Origin: Bacillus yapensis
GTDB lineage: Bacteria > Bacillota > Bacilli > Bacillales > Cytobacillaceae
Assembly (NCBI RefSeq): GCF_005280205.1
Contig: NZ_SUND01000008.1
Location: 1 to 64,000 of the forward strand
Direction of reading: 5' to 3'
DNA length: 64,000 nucleotides
The position numbers and the translations under genes were made by a program. This document shows, piece by piece, positions 35,821-43,706 of this stretch (position 1 is the stretch's first letter; every line of letters begins with the position of its first letter). A model generated the notes under the pieces. It was not told where the DNA came from and ran no database searches. It was given only the letters and a program-made list of their open reading frames with translations.

Positions 35821-36467
35821 ATATTCGAAATCGTATTGCAAGTCGGGCTGCCAAAGAAATCAAGGATGGCATGATTGTGAATTTAGGTATTGGTATTCCT
35901 TCTCTTGTTTCCAATCATCTTTCTCCGGATATTCGCGTCATGTTTCACGCTGAAAATGGCATTCTTGGGATGGGAGGGTCACCTGAAAAAGGAGAAGAAG
36001 ATGCAATGCTTTGTAATGCTGGAGGATTTCCAGTCACGATACTTCCGGGTGCCTCTTATTTTGACAGTTCTACAGCCTTTGGCATGATTCGTGGTGGTTA
36101 CCTAGATATTACGATTCTTGGTGGTCTTGAGGTGAGTGAAAAAGGGGACTTGGCCAATTGGGTCATCCCAGGCAAACGAGTACCTGGCATTGGCGGTGGG
36201 ATGGAGCTTGCGGAAAAAGCGAAAAAGGTCATTGTGTTAATGAGTCATGTCAATAAAAATGGAGAACCGAAAATTTTAAAGGAATGTACGTTGCCTTTGA
36301 CTGCGAAAAACTGTGTGGATTTGATTATTACCGATATGGCAGTGATTGAGGTTGGAGGAGACGGATTTATTTTAAGAGAAGTGATGGAGCCTTACACGGT
36401 AGAAGAAGTGGTCAAAAGTACAGGAGCTCCATTAACGATTCGAATGGAGGGGAACGCATTTGACTGA
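35805..36467 (+). CDS. CoA-transferase subunit B, YodS-like
   Basis: Beta subunit (220 residues) carrying the catalytic glutamate in the HAENGILGMGG motif, which forms the covalent CoA thioester. VNLGIGIPSLVSNHL precedes it. Together with the upstream subunit it should form an alpha2beta2 enzyme. The substrate acid is unknown; the flanking aminotransferases and deacylase suggest a keto or amino acid product. The stop overlaps the following start (TTG 36460). Confidence 0.9.
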   Translation: MGMGVDIRNRIASRAAKEIKDGMIVNLGIGIPSLVSNHLSPDIRVMFHAENGILGMGGSPEKGEEDAMLCNAGGFPVTILPGASYFDSSTAFGMIRGGYLDITILGGLEVSEKGDLANWVIPGKRVPGIGGGMELAEKAKKVIVLMSHVNKNGEPKILKECTLPLTAKNCVDLIITDMAVIEVGGDGFILREVMEPYTVEEVVKSTGAPLTIRMEGNAFD

Positions 36468-37725
36468 GATTAAGGAACAAATTAACCAATGGCTTGCAGA
36501 AAATCGAGAGAGAGGAATTCAGCTCTTGCGAGATCTTGTCCAGGCCAGAAGTACCCAAGGGATGGAGAGAAATGTTCAAGAACTTGTAATTGTTGAGCTT
36601 AAACGTATGGGGCTAGAAGTAGATGTGTGGGAACCAGATGGAAAGGAGTTGGCGAGAAGTCCATATTTTGCTTCTTCTAGAAGTGAGTTCACAGGCAGTC
36701 CGAATGTAGTTGGTGTCTTAAAAGGAAGTGGAGAAGGACGGTCGATCATCCTCAATGGGCATATCGATGTTGTCCCAGAAGGGGATTTAGATAAATGGGA
36801 CGCCTATCCTTACAGTGGCAAAATCATCGACGGAAAGATGTATGGGCGAGGAACGACGGATATGAAGGGTGGCAATGTTTCTCTGCTCTTAGCAATCCAA
36901 GCCATTCAAGCACTTGGAGTTCAGTTAAAAGGTGACATTATTTTTCAAAGTGTAATAGAAGAGGAAAGTGGCGGAGCAGGCACATTAGCGACGATTTTAA
37001 GAGGATACAAGGCTGATGCAGCACTTATCCCTGAACCAACAAATATGAAGATTTTTCCGAAGCAACAAGGCTCGATGTGGTTCCGAATTCATGTGAAAGG
37101 TCAATCTGCGCACGGTGGAACTCGCTATGAAGGTGTGAGTGCGATTGAAAAAAGTATGACTGTGGTTGAGCATATTTTGCAGTTGGAAAAAGTTCGGAAT
37201 GAGCGAGTGACTGATCCGCTGTATGAAAATATTCCGATTCCTTTTCCAATCAATATGGGCAAAATTTCGGGAGGAGACTGGCCATCCTCTGTTGCCGATT
37301 TAGTTCAAATTGAGGGCCGTATGGGCGTTTCACCGGAAGAGACATTGGATGAAGCCAAAGAGGAGATGGAAAAATGGATAGATCGGTTAAAAGAAATAGA
37401 TCCTTGGTTTGAAACACATCCTCCAATATTAGAGTGGTTTGGAGCGAGATGGCTACCAGGTGCAATCGATATCGAACATGAGCTTATGCAAACACTCAGT
37501 TCAAATTATAAAGATGTTTTAAAAGAGGAACCGATTATTGAAGCTTCGCCTTGGGGGACAGACGGTGGATTATTAACGAATGTCGGGAATACGCCTTCTG
37601 TTGTCTTTGGTCCTGGAGTGACGGAAATGGCTCATTTTTCAAATGAATATATTGAGCTCGATAAAGTGTTTATCGTAGCGGAGATAATTGCACTTACATT
37701 ACTAGATTGGTGCGAAATAGAATAG
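36460..37725 (+). CDS. M20-family deacylase/peptidase, YodQ-like
   Basis: Zinc-dependent amidohydrolase of the ArgE/DapE/CPG2 (M20) family, 421 residues. Metal and catalytic motifs: LNGHIDVVPEG (His and Asp), GRGTTDMKGG (bridging Asp), and VIEEESGGAGT (general-base Glu and metal Glu). It should remove an acyl group from an N-acyl amino compound or cleave a dipeptide. The TTG start has GGAGGGGA upstream. YodQ is the homolog in the yod cluster, where an N-acetylated intermediate is proposed. Confidence 0.87.
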   Translation: MTEIKEQINQWLAENRERGIQLLRDLVQARSTQGMERNVQELVIVELKRMGLEVDVWEPDGKELARSPYFASSRSEFTGSPNVVGVLKGSGEGRSIILNGHIDVVPEGDLDKWDAYPYSGKIIDGKMYGRGTTDMKGGNVSLLLAIQAIQALGVQLKGDIIFQSVIEEESGGAGTLATILRGYKADAALIPEPTNMKIFPKQQGSMWFRIHVKGQSAHGGTRYEGVSAIEKSMTVVEHILQLEKVRNERVTDPLYENIPIPFPINMGKISGGDWPSSVADLVQIEGRMGVSPEETLDEAKEEMEKWIDRLKEIDPWFETHPPILEWFGARWLPGAIDIEHELMQTLSSNYKDVLKEEPIIEASPWGTDGGLLTNVGNTPSVVFGPGVTEMAHFSNEYIELDKVFIVAEIIALTLLDWCEIE

Positions 37726-37736
37726 GAGGTTCCCTA

Positions 37737-39080
37737 ATGACGATTAAACAGAAGTCCATCGACTTAAAGACGGCAATTCCTGGTCCAAAATCGGTAGAGC
37801 TACTGAAGAGAAGAGAGGAACATGTTCCGCGTGGTCCGTTTAACACGGTTCCTGCCTTTATAGAAAAAGCAGAAGGCGCACTCGTGACGGATATAGATGG
37901 AAATACATTGATCGATTTTGCGGGTGCAATCGGTTCGTTAAATGCTGGTCATTGTCCGCCTAATGTTGTAGCAGCACTAAAGGAGCAAATCGATAAATAC
38001 TTGCATCCGTCTTTCCATGTGTTGATGTATGAGCCTTATATTAAACTAGCAGAAAAATTAAATGAGATTACTCCTGGCACCCATAAAAAGAAAACATTTT
38101 TCCTTAGTAGTGGGGCAGAGGCGGTTGAAAATGCGATTAAAATAGCACGTAAGTATACAGGAAGAAAAGCGATTATATCATTTGAGCGAGGATTTCATGG
38201 TAGAACGTATATGGCGATGTCATTGACGAGCAAGGTAAAGCCTTATAAATACGGGTTTGGCCCATTTGCGCCAGATACTTATAAAATGCCTTATCCATAT
38301 TATTATCGTGCACCGGAAGGAATGACACGTGAAGATGTTGACGAGCAAATCATTAGGGAGTTCCAAACATTTTTCTTAAGTGAGGTACCTGCAGAGGAAG
38401 TAGCTGCTGTCATAATGGAGCCTGTACAAGGTGAGGGGGGATTTGTGATTCCTTCGAAAACCTTTGTCCAAAAGGTAAAAAGGATTTGTGAGGAAAATGG
38501 CATTCTCTTTATTGCTGACGAAGTCCAAACAGGCTTCGGACGAACTGGAAAAATGTTTGCGATGGAGCATTTTGATGTAGTGCCCGATTTGATGTCGATG
38601 TCAAAGTCGATTGCGGCAGGTCTCCCGATTAGCGCTGTTACAGGTAGAGCTGAAATTATGGACGCACCAAATGTTGGCGAGATTGGTGGAACATATGGAG
38701 GAAGTCCTCTTGGATGTGTGGCTGCGTTAGAGGTTATAAAAATAATGGAAGAACAAAAATTACCAGAGCGAGCCAATCATATTGGTGAAACTGTTGTAAA
38801 CTTTTTCAAAGAGTTTCAAGAAAAGGTTCCATTTATCGGCGAGGTTCGCACATTAGGAGCGATGACCTCAATCGAAATAGTAAAGACGAAGTCAGGGAAA
38901 GAACCAGATAAAGAGTTAACAGGAAAAATTTTAGCGGAGTGTCATAAGCGAGGATTAGTTTTAATGAGTGCTGGCTTGTATGGGAATATCATTCGAATAT
39001 TAAGCCCGCTAGTGATTACGGATGAACAGTTGCACGAAGGCTTATCTGTATTAAAAGAAGTAATGCTTGAACAAATTTAA
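37737..39080 (+). CDS. 4-aminobutyrate aminotransferase-like (class III)
   Basis: GabT-type PLP aminotransferase of 447 residues. Motifs: SSGAEAVENAIKIARKYTGR, FHGRTYMAMSLTSK, FIADEVQTGFGRTGK and SMSKSIAAGLP with the Schiff-base Lys. The closest function is transfer of the omega amino group of GABA, 5-aminovalerate or similar to 2-oxoglutarate. ATG 37737 follows AGGAGGT by 6-7 nt; the reading from 37707 overlaps the previous gene needlessly. Last gene of the operon. Its specificity may differ from true GabT because no succinate-semialdehyde dehydrogenase is nearby. Confidence 0.88.
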   Translation: MTIKQKSIDLKTAIPGPKSVELLKRREEHVPRGPFNTVPAFIEKAEGALVTDIDGNTLIDFAGAIGSLNAGHCPPNVVAALKEQIDKYLHPSFHVLMYEPYIKLAEKLNEITPGTHKKKTFFLSSGAEAVENAIKIARKYTGRKAIISFERGFHGRTYMAMSLTSKVKPYKYGFGPFAPDTYKMPYPYYYRAPEGMTREDVDEQIIREFQTFFLSEVPAEEVAAVIMEPVQGEGGFVIPSKTFVQKVKRICEENGILFIADEVQTGFGRTGKMFAMEHFDVVPDLMSMSKSIAAGLPISAVTGRAEIMDAPNVGEIGGTYGGSPLGCVAALEVIKIMEEQKLPERANHIGETVVNFFKEFQEKVPFIGEVRTLGAMTSIEIVKTKSGKEPDKELTGKILAECHKRGLVLMSAGLYGNIIRILSPLVITDEQLHEGLSVLKEVMLEQI

Positions 39081-39105
39081 GGGACTGATTTTTTCAGTCC
39101 CTTTC
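39081..39105 (+). terminator. Terminator of the catabolic operon
   Basis: GGGACTGA (39081-39088) pairs with TCAGTCCC (39094-39101) and is followed by TTT. Its right arm encodes the last codons and stop of the small gene on the opposite strand. Confidence 0.75.
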
Positions 39106-39246
39106 ATACCGTTTCCCAGCATTAAAACCAATGATGAGGCCGATTATTAGCGGGAACAGTGAATCGGTCCCAAAGTCCTTAAAAATCAAACCGAAAACGA
39201 GCCATGCTCCTACGGCACCTAAAATACCCTGTAACAAGGGATGCAT
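39094..39246 (-). CDS. Small membrane protein, unknown
   Basis: A 50-residue frame with two hydrophobic stretches (about 4-20 and 27-43) and a basic tail (AGKRYERD). ATG 39246 is 7 nt from GGAAG; an ATG at 39264 lacks a ribosome binding site. It directly follows the yhzC-like gene on the same strand. Its function is unknown. Its 3' end lies inside the terminator hairpin of the convergent operon. Confidence 0.5.
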   Translation of the reverse strand: MHPLLQGILGAVGAWLVFGLIFKDFGTDSLFPLIIGLIIGFNAGKRYERD

Positions 39247-39264
39247 TGAACCACTTCCTGTCAT

Positions 39265-39450
39265 TTACATGTGAAATAAGATCAATTTGCCGCTAGAAGA
39301 TGTGCATCGATGTGTTTTGTTCAAAGCTCCTTTTTCCTCAAGTAGCTTTTCTCCAATTTCTTTTGCTTGATTGTCGTCAGTCGCTTCGAAAGTCTCGTCG
39401 ATTACTTTTTCCCCATTCGGTTCGAAAACAGTCAGTTTATATGTTTTCAT
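39265..39450 (-). CDS. yhzC: YhzC-like small protein
   Basis: A 61-residue soluble protein (MKTYKLTVFEPNGE start; TFEATDDNQAKEIGEKLLEEKG; C-terminal SGKLILFHM), resembling YhzC. Its function is unknown. ATG 39450 gives the conserved start; TTG at 39456 is an alternative with closer GGGG spacing. It diverges from yhaQ. Confidence 0.7.
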   Translation of the reverse strand: MKTYKLTVFEPNGEKVIDETFEATDDNQAKEIGEKLLEEKGALNKTHRCTSSSGKLILFHM

Positions 39451-39599
39451 TCGCAAAAAATCCCCTTTTGTTCGTAAAATTCAGATTCTTATATTACTAT
39501 TTTTGCATAATTATCTAAATTATGCAAAATAATAATAGAGAAAAATGAACCCTTTTTGTGTTCTTGATCGTATAGAATGATGGAAGAGGAGGAATGAAT

Positions 39600-40499
39600 G
39601 TGGTTCTAAAGATAGAGAATGTTTCGAAGCGTTTTGGAAGTTTTACTGCAGTAAATGATTTGTCGATAACCATTCCTGAAAAAGAAATGTTTGGTTTTCT
39701 AGGAGCAAATGGTGCTGGAAAAACGACGACCTTCAGAATGATACTTGGATTATTAGATGCAAGTAAAGGTAAGATCACATGGGATGGAAAGCCGATAGAT
39801 TACTCGACTAGTGGTGTAATTGGCTATTTGCCAGAGGAAAGAGGATTGTATCCAAAGCTGAAGGTAAGGGATCAGCTAGTCTATCTTGCGCGATTAAGAG
39901 GGATGAATAAGCAGGATGCTTTAGCGGAATTGAAGATTTGGTTAGAACGCTTTAAGGTTCCTGAATATCTCGATAAAAGGGTAGAAGAGCTTTCAAAAGG
40001 TAATCAGCAAAAGATTCAATTTATTGCAGCTGTTTTACATAAGCCAAAATTGTTAATTTTGGATGAGCCGTTTAGTGGATTGGATCCAGTCAATGTGGAG
40101 CTATTAAAATCTGCTGTTATCGAGCTAAAAGAGCAAGGAACGACGATTGTTTTTTCCAGCCACCGCATGGAGCACGTAGAGGAAATGTGTGAAAATTTAT
40201 GTATCATGCATCATGGAAGTCCTGTTGTCCATGGTTCTTTAAAGGATATTAAACGCTCCTTTGGTAAGAAAAATTTAGTCATTCATGCTGATTTTGAGTT
40301 AAGTGGTTTTGACAATTATCCGGGTGTGACGAAGGTAAAGAGAACACCAGAGGGAGTTCACCTACAAATCGAAGGAGAATATGTAGCTGAACGGATATTA
40401 AAAGATATTGTAGGAAAAGGTTTTATTCGCCGTTTTGTGTTAGAGGAGCCTTCCTTAAATGATATCTTTATCGAGAAAGTAGGTGCTTCCTATGAATAA
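39600..40499 (+). CDS. yhaQ: ABC transporter ATP-binding protein YhaQ
   Basis: ATPase subunit (299 residues) of a NatAB-like exporter, proposed to extrude sodium. Walker A GANGAGKTT, signature LSKGNQQ, Walker B LLILDEPFSGLDP; the C-terminal DUF4162-type extension is typical of NatA. GTG 39600 is 7 nt from GAGGAGG and is preferred to ATG 39594. The stop overlaps the permease start. Confidence 0.9.
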   Translation: MVLKIENVSKRFGSFTAVNDLSITIPEKEMFGFLGANGAGKTTTFRMILGLLDASKGKITWDGKPIDYSTSGVIGYLPEERGLYPKLKVRDQLVYLARLRGMNKQDALAELKIWLERFKVPEYLDKRVEELSKGNQQKIQFIAAVLHKPKLLILDEPFSGLDPVNVELLKSAVIELKEQGTTIVFSSHRMEHVEEMCENLCIMHHGSPVVHGSLKDIKRSFGKKNLVIHADFELSGFDNYPGVTKVKRTPEGVHLQIEGEYVAERILKDIVGKGFIRRFVLEEPSLNDIFIEKVGASYE

Positions 40500-41748
40500 C
40501 TTTTGGATTATCTTTTTTCATACGTATTTAAGTAAATTAAAGACAAAATCGTTTATTATTACAACAATTATTACTGTTTTAATTGTAGTTGGACTAGCGA
40601 ATATGACGAATATCATTAATTTTTTCGATAAGGGAGAAGGCAAGGATACTATTGCGGTTATCGATGAAAGTAGTACGTTAGTTGAGCCACTTCAACAGCA
40701 ATTAAAAGCAAGTAATTCAGAAATTGAATTAGAAGCATATAAAGATGGTGAAGAAAAAGCAGAAAAAGCTGTCGAAGATGGAGATTACAAAGGTCTCTTA
40801 GTGTTGTCCCTTGACAGTGAGGGTCTTCCAGTTGCCACATATAAAGCGATGAGTATATCTGACTCTGCCTCAGTTACTGCTATTCAAACAGGCTTACAGC
40901 AAATCAAAACTCAAATGGCTGCAGGTAAAATCAATTTAACATCAGAGCAACTTGCAAAGCTTTATGAGCCAATGGAAATGGAGCAGATTGCTTTAGAGGA
41001 AAATGCTAAAACGGCAGAAGAGCTAAACCAGGCAAGAGGTCTTGTCTATGTATTATTATTTGTTATTTATTTTGCTGTTATTTTGTATGCCAATATGATT
41101 GCGATGGAGGTTGCTACTGAAAAATCTTCTCGTGTCATGGAAATTTTAATATCAAGTGTATCTCCAATTAAGCAGATGTTTGCCAAGATTTTAGGTATAT
41201 GCTTATTAAGCTTAACCCAAATGGCTGTTTTGTTAGGTGTAGGGTATATTTCAATTAAAAGAAATCTGGAATCAATGGAAGGTGGATTCTTTAGCGTCTT
41301 TGGTTTTGGTGATGTCCCTGTATCCACGATTATTTATGCAGTTGTCTTCTTTATATTAGGGTATTTCTTATACGCAACATTAGCAGCCTTTTTAGGGTCG
41401 CTTGTTAGTCGAATTGAAGATGTCCAACAGATGATTACGCCAATGACAATGATGGTCGTGGCTGGATTTATGATTGCGATGTTTGGTCTTTCACAGCCGG
41501 ATACTCCATTTGTTACGGTTACGAGCTATATTCCATTTTTTACACCAATGTTAATGTTTATGCGTGTTGGAATGCTGACTTTACCAGCATGGGAACCAAT
41601 CCTAGGAATTGTCATCTTACTCGTCTCTATTATCATCTTAGCTGTCTTTGGGGCAAGAGTATACAGAGGTGGAGTTCTTATGTATGGAAAATCGAATTCC
41701 TTTAAGGATATTAAAAAAGCACTTCAATTAACTAAATCCGAAAAATGA
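40492..41748 (+). CDS. yhaP: ABC transporter permease YhaP
   Basis: Membrane subunit of about 418 residues, NatB/ABC-2 family. One N-terminal helix, an extracytoplasmic domain of about 140 residues rich in E and K, then five or six helices. It carries the family segment MATEKSSRVMEILISSVSPIKQMFAKILG (here MEVATEKSS). Partner of YhaQ; the probable substrate is Na+ or a small toxic compound. ATG 40492 has AGGTG at 7 nt. Confidence 0.9.
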   Translation: MNNFWIIFFHTYLSKLKTKSFIITTIITVLIVVGLANMTNIINFFDKGEGKDTIAVIDESSTLVEPLQQQLKASNSEIELEAYKDGEEKAEKAVEDGDYKGLLVLSLDSEGLPVATYKAMSISDSASVTAIQTGLQQIKTQMAAGKINLTSEQLAKLYEPMEMEQIALEENAKTAEELNQARGLVYVLLFVIYFAVILYANMIAMEVATEKSSRVMEILISSVSPIKQMFAKILGICLLSLTQMAVLLGVGYISIKRNLESMEGGFFSVFGFGDVPVSTIIYAVVFFILGYFLYATLAAFLGSLVSRIEDVQQMITPMTMMVVAGFMIAMFGLSQPDTPFVTVTSYIPFFTPMLMFMRVGMLTLPAWEPILGIVILLVSIIILAVFGARVYRGGVLMYGKSNSFKDIKKALQLTKSEK

Positions 41749-42021
41749 CAAAAACTGTTTTCTCTTATATTGTTTATTTTCTTGCGAAAAAAACCTGTTG
41801 TTAAAATCTTAAGGCCGATTTTAACGTAGAAAAAGATATGATGTGCTTTCTATATTGTTAACAAGTTTTTTTCCTGAAAAAAACCTGCTCTTTTCTCAAA
41901 TAATTATAAGAAAATGAATATTAACAGAATTGCTTGCTTCGTATTATTTTTGCTCCAAAAGCATCAAAGTTTGAGAAAAGAGCATTAAAAAAAGAATTTA
42001 CTGGGAAAAAATTAAGTTTGC
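41749..42021. other. Spacer with long inverted repeats before the cold shock gene
   Basis: No gene. It holds a 9-bp hairpin (GTTAAAATC 41800-41808 with GATTTTAAC 41817-41825), two copies of AAAAAAACCTG, and a perfect 14-bp inverted repeat GCTCTTTTCTCAAA (41887-41900 with 41970-41983) separated by 69 bp. Confidence 0.7.
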
Positions 42022-42050
42022 TTGCCTTTTCCATTTGTATCTGTTATTCT
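42022..42050 (+). promoter_or_regulatory. SigA-type promoter of the cold shock gene
   Basis: TTGCCT (42022-42027), a 17-bp spacer and TATTCT (42045-42050). This leaves a 5' leader of about 100 nt, typical of csp mRNAs. Confidence 0.6.
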
Positions 42051-42127
42051 TAGGAAGAATTATTTTTGTTCACAATTAAGGGAAGAATTATATATTTCGC
42101 CTGGAAGAGCAAGAATAGTAATACATT

Positions 42128-42151
42128 TGTGCGCTATACGCACATAGGAGG
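42128..42151 (+). promoter_or_regulatory. Hairpin next to the csp ribosome binding site
   Basis: TGTGCG (42128-42133) pairs with CGCACA (42139-42144), one nucleotide before AGGAGG (42146-42151). A small stem directly beside the ribosome binding site fits a temperature-sensitive csp leader, by inference. Confidence 0.55.
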
Positions 42152-42159
42152 CAACATAC

Positions 42160-42360
42160 ATGGAAAATGGTAAAGTAAAATGGTTTAACGCAGAAAAGGG
42201 CTTCGGATTTATCGAGCGCGAAGGCGGAGAAGATGTATTCGTTCATTTCTCAGCTATCCAAGGCGAAGGTTTCAAAACTCTTGAAGAAGGTCAAGCAGTA
42301 ACTTTTGACGTTGAGCAAGGTGCACGTGGACCTCAAGCAGCTAACGTTAACAAAGCTTAA
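42160..42360 (+). CDS. cspD: Cold shock protein
   Basis: 66-residue cold shock domain protein, an RNA chaperone that melts mRNA structure. RNP-1 (KGFGFIE) and RNP-2 (VFVHF) are present, and the start [19 protein letters not shown] is typical. Several csp paralogs are usual in Bacillus; CspD is the best guess by sequence, but the paralog name is not certain. AGGAGG is 8 nt from the ATG. It is monocistronic with its own terminator. Confidence 0.9.
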   Translation: MENGKVKWFNAEKGFGFIEREGGEDVFVHFSAIQGEGFKTLEEGQAVTFDVEQGARGPQAANVNKA

Positions 42361-42377
42361 TTAACTTTCGAACTTTC

Positions 42378-42407
42378 AAGCAGATCCTTTTATAGGGTCT
42401 GCTTTTT
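42378..42407 (+). terminator. Terminator after the csp gene
   Basis: AAGCAGATCC (42378-42387) pairs with GGGTCTGCTT (42395-42404, one wobble), followed by T residues. Confidence 0.85.
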
Positions 42408-42484
42408 ATTTTGCCTATTTTACACTAGAACATACATTCGCTTTTGTGGTAAAATGTAGGAAAAAGCATATGCGAGGAATCAAT

Positions 42485-43693
42485 ATGAAAAAAGTGAAAT
42501 TTATTCATGGTGCAGATATACATATAGATAGTCCGATGGTTGGCCTGAAATCATTGCCTCCTCGTATCTTTAAAAGACTTCAGGAAAGTACCTTCCAGGC
42601 ATTTAGAAGTTTGATTGATGCAGCGATTAGTAGTCATGTAGACTTTGTTGTTTTAGCAGGTGATTTATTTGATAATGAAAATCGCAGTGTGAGAGCACAA
42701 GTTTTTCTTCGCAAAGAAATGGAGAGACTTGCCGAAAAGGAAATTGATGTGTTCTTGATACATGGGAACCATGATCATATGAGCGGGAATTGGAGTCAAA
42801 TTGAGCTTCCGAGCAATGTTCATGTGTTTGGGGAACAGGTAGCAGTAAAATCATTTACAACGAAAAACAATGCAATTGTCCATCTCTACGGATTTAGTTA
42901 TCCGGAGCGACATGTGTATGAGAGGAAAATCAATGAGTACGAAAGAAAAGATGGAGCTGATTTTCATATAGGTATCCTTCATGGGAATATGGAAGGAAGT
43001 ACGGATCATGGCAACTATGCTCCATTTCAACTCAATGATCTTATCGAAAAAGAATTCCATTATTGGGCACTAGGTCATATTCATAAGAGAGCCATTTTAA
43101 AAGAGGAGCCTGTCGTTATTTATCCTGGGAATACCCAGGGAAGGAATCGAAAAGAAACAGGTGTAAAGGGTTGTTATTTGGTTGAGTTGGATGAATCGGA
43201 CTCCAAGCTCGAGTTTGTGGAAACGAGTGATGTCATCTGGTCTGAGGTTGCGATCGATGCTAGTGATATTTCTTCTTTCGACCAATTTTACCAGCTATGT
43301 AAAGATACCCTTGAGAGCATAAGAATAGAAGGAAAAGGAAATATAACTGCATTCCAGATTTCAAACCTATCAGTGAATATGAAAGAGCTAGAGGAACTAC
43401 TCGAAACTCTGCAAGATGATGAGAAAGATGAAGAGTCCTTTGTTTGGCCAACCTCTATACGTGTTGAAGAAAAGTTGGAGTGGAAGCGTGAGGAGTTATC
43501 AAAGGAATCGGATTTTTATGGAGAACTATTTGATGTACTCGAACAGACTGAAGGATGGGACGACCTATTGGCCACCCTCTACCGGAATCCAGTTGCAAGA
43601 AAATTCCTGACGCCACTTCTAACGGATGAAGTCGAAGAAATCAGCAAAGAGGCAGAAGCTGTTTTAATAGAAAAGCTATTACGAAATGGATAA
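42485..43693 (+). CDS. yhaO: YhaO, Mre11/SbcD-like DNA nuclease
   Basis: Calcineurin-like metallophosphoesterase of 402 residues, related to SbcD/Mre11, which processes DNA ends together with an SMC-like ATPase. Metal motifs in order: HGADIHIDS, VLAGDLFD, LIHGNHD, ILHGNM and ALGHIHKR. ATG 42485 follows GAGGA; the reading from 42446 has no ribosome binding site. The next gene encodes the expected SbcC-like partner YhaN, with an 8-bp overlap between the longest readings. Confidence 0.9.
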   Translation: MKKVKFIHGADIHIDSPMVGLKSLPPRIFKRLQESTFQAFRSLIDAAISSHVDFVVLAGDLFDNENRSVRAQVFLRKEMERLAEKEIDVFLIHGNHDHMSGNWSQIELPSNVHVFGEQVAVKSFTTKNNAIVHLYGFSYPERHVYERKINEYERKDGADFHIGILHGNMEGSTDHGNYAPFQLNDLIEKEFHYWALGHIHKRAILKEEPVVIYPGNTQGRNRKETGVKGCYLVELDESDSKLEFVETSDVIWSEVAIDASDISSFDQFYQLCKDTLESIRIEGKGNITAFQISNLSVNMKELEELLETLQDDEKDEESFVWPTSIRVEEKLEWKREELSKESDFYGELFDVLEQTEGWDDLLATLYRNPVARKFLTPLLTDEVEEISKEAEAVLIEKLLRNG

Positions 43694-43706
43694 GGAGGTG
43701 GCCGAT

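Noticed and set aside
38303-38776. 157-codon minus-strand frame inside the gabT-type gene
   Set aside because: Shadow of a conserved aminotransferase; no start signal.
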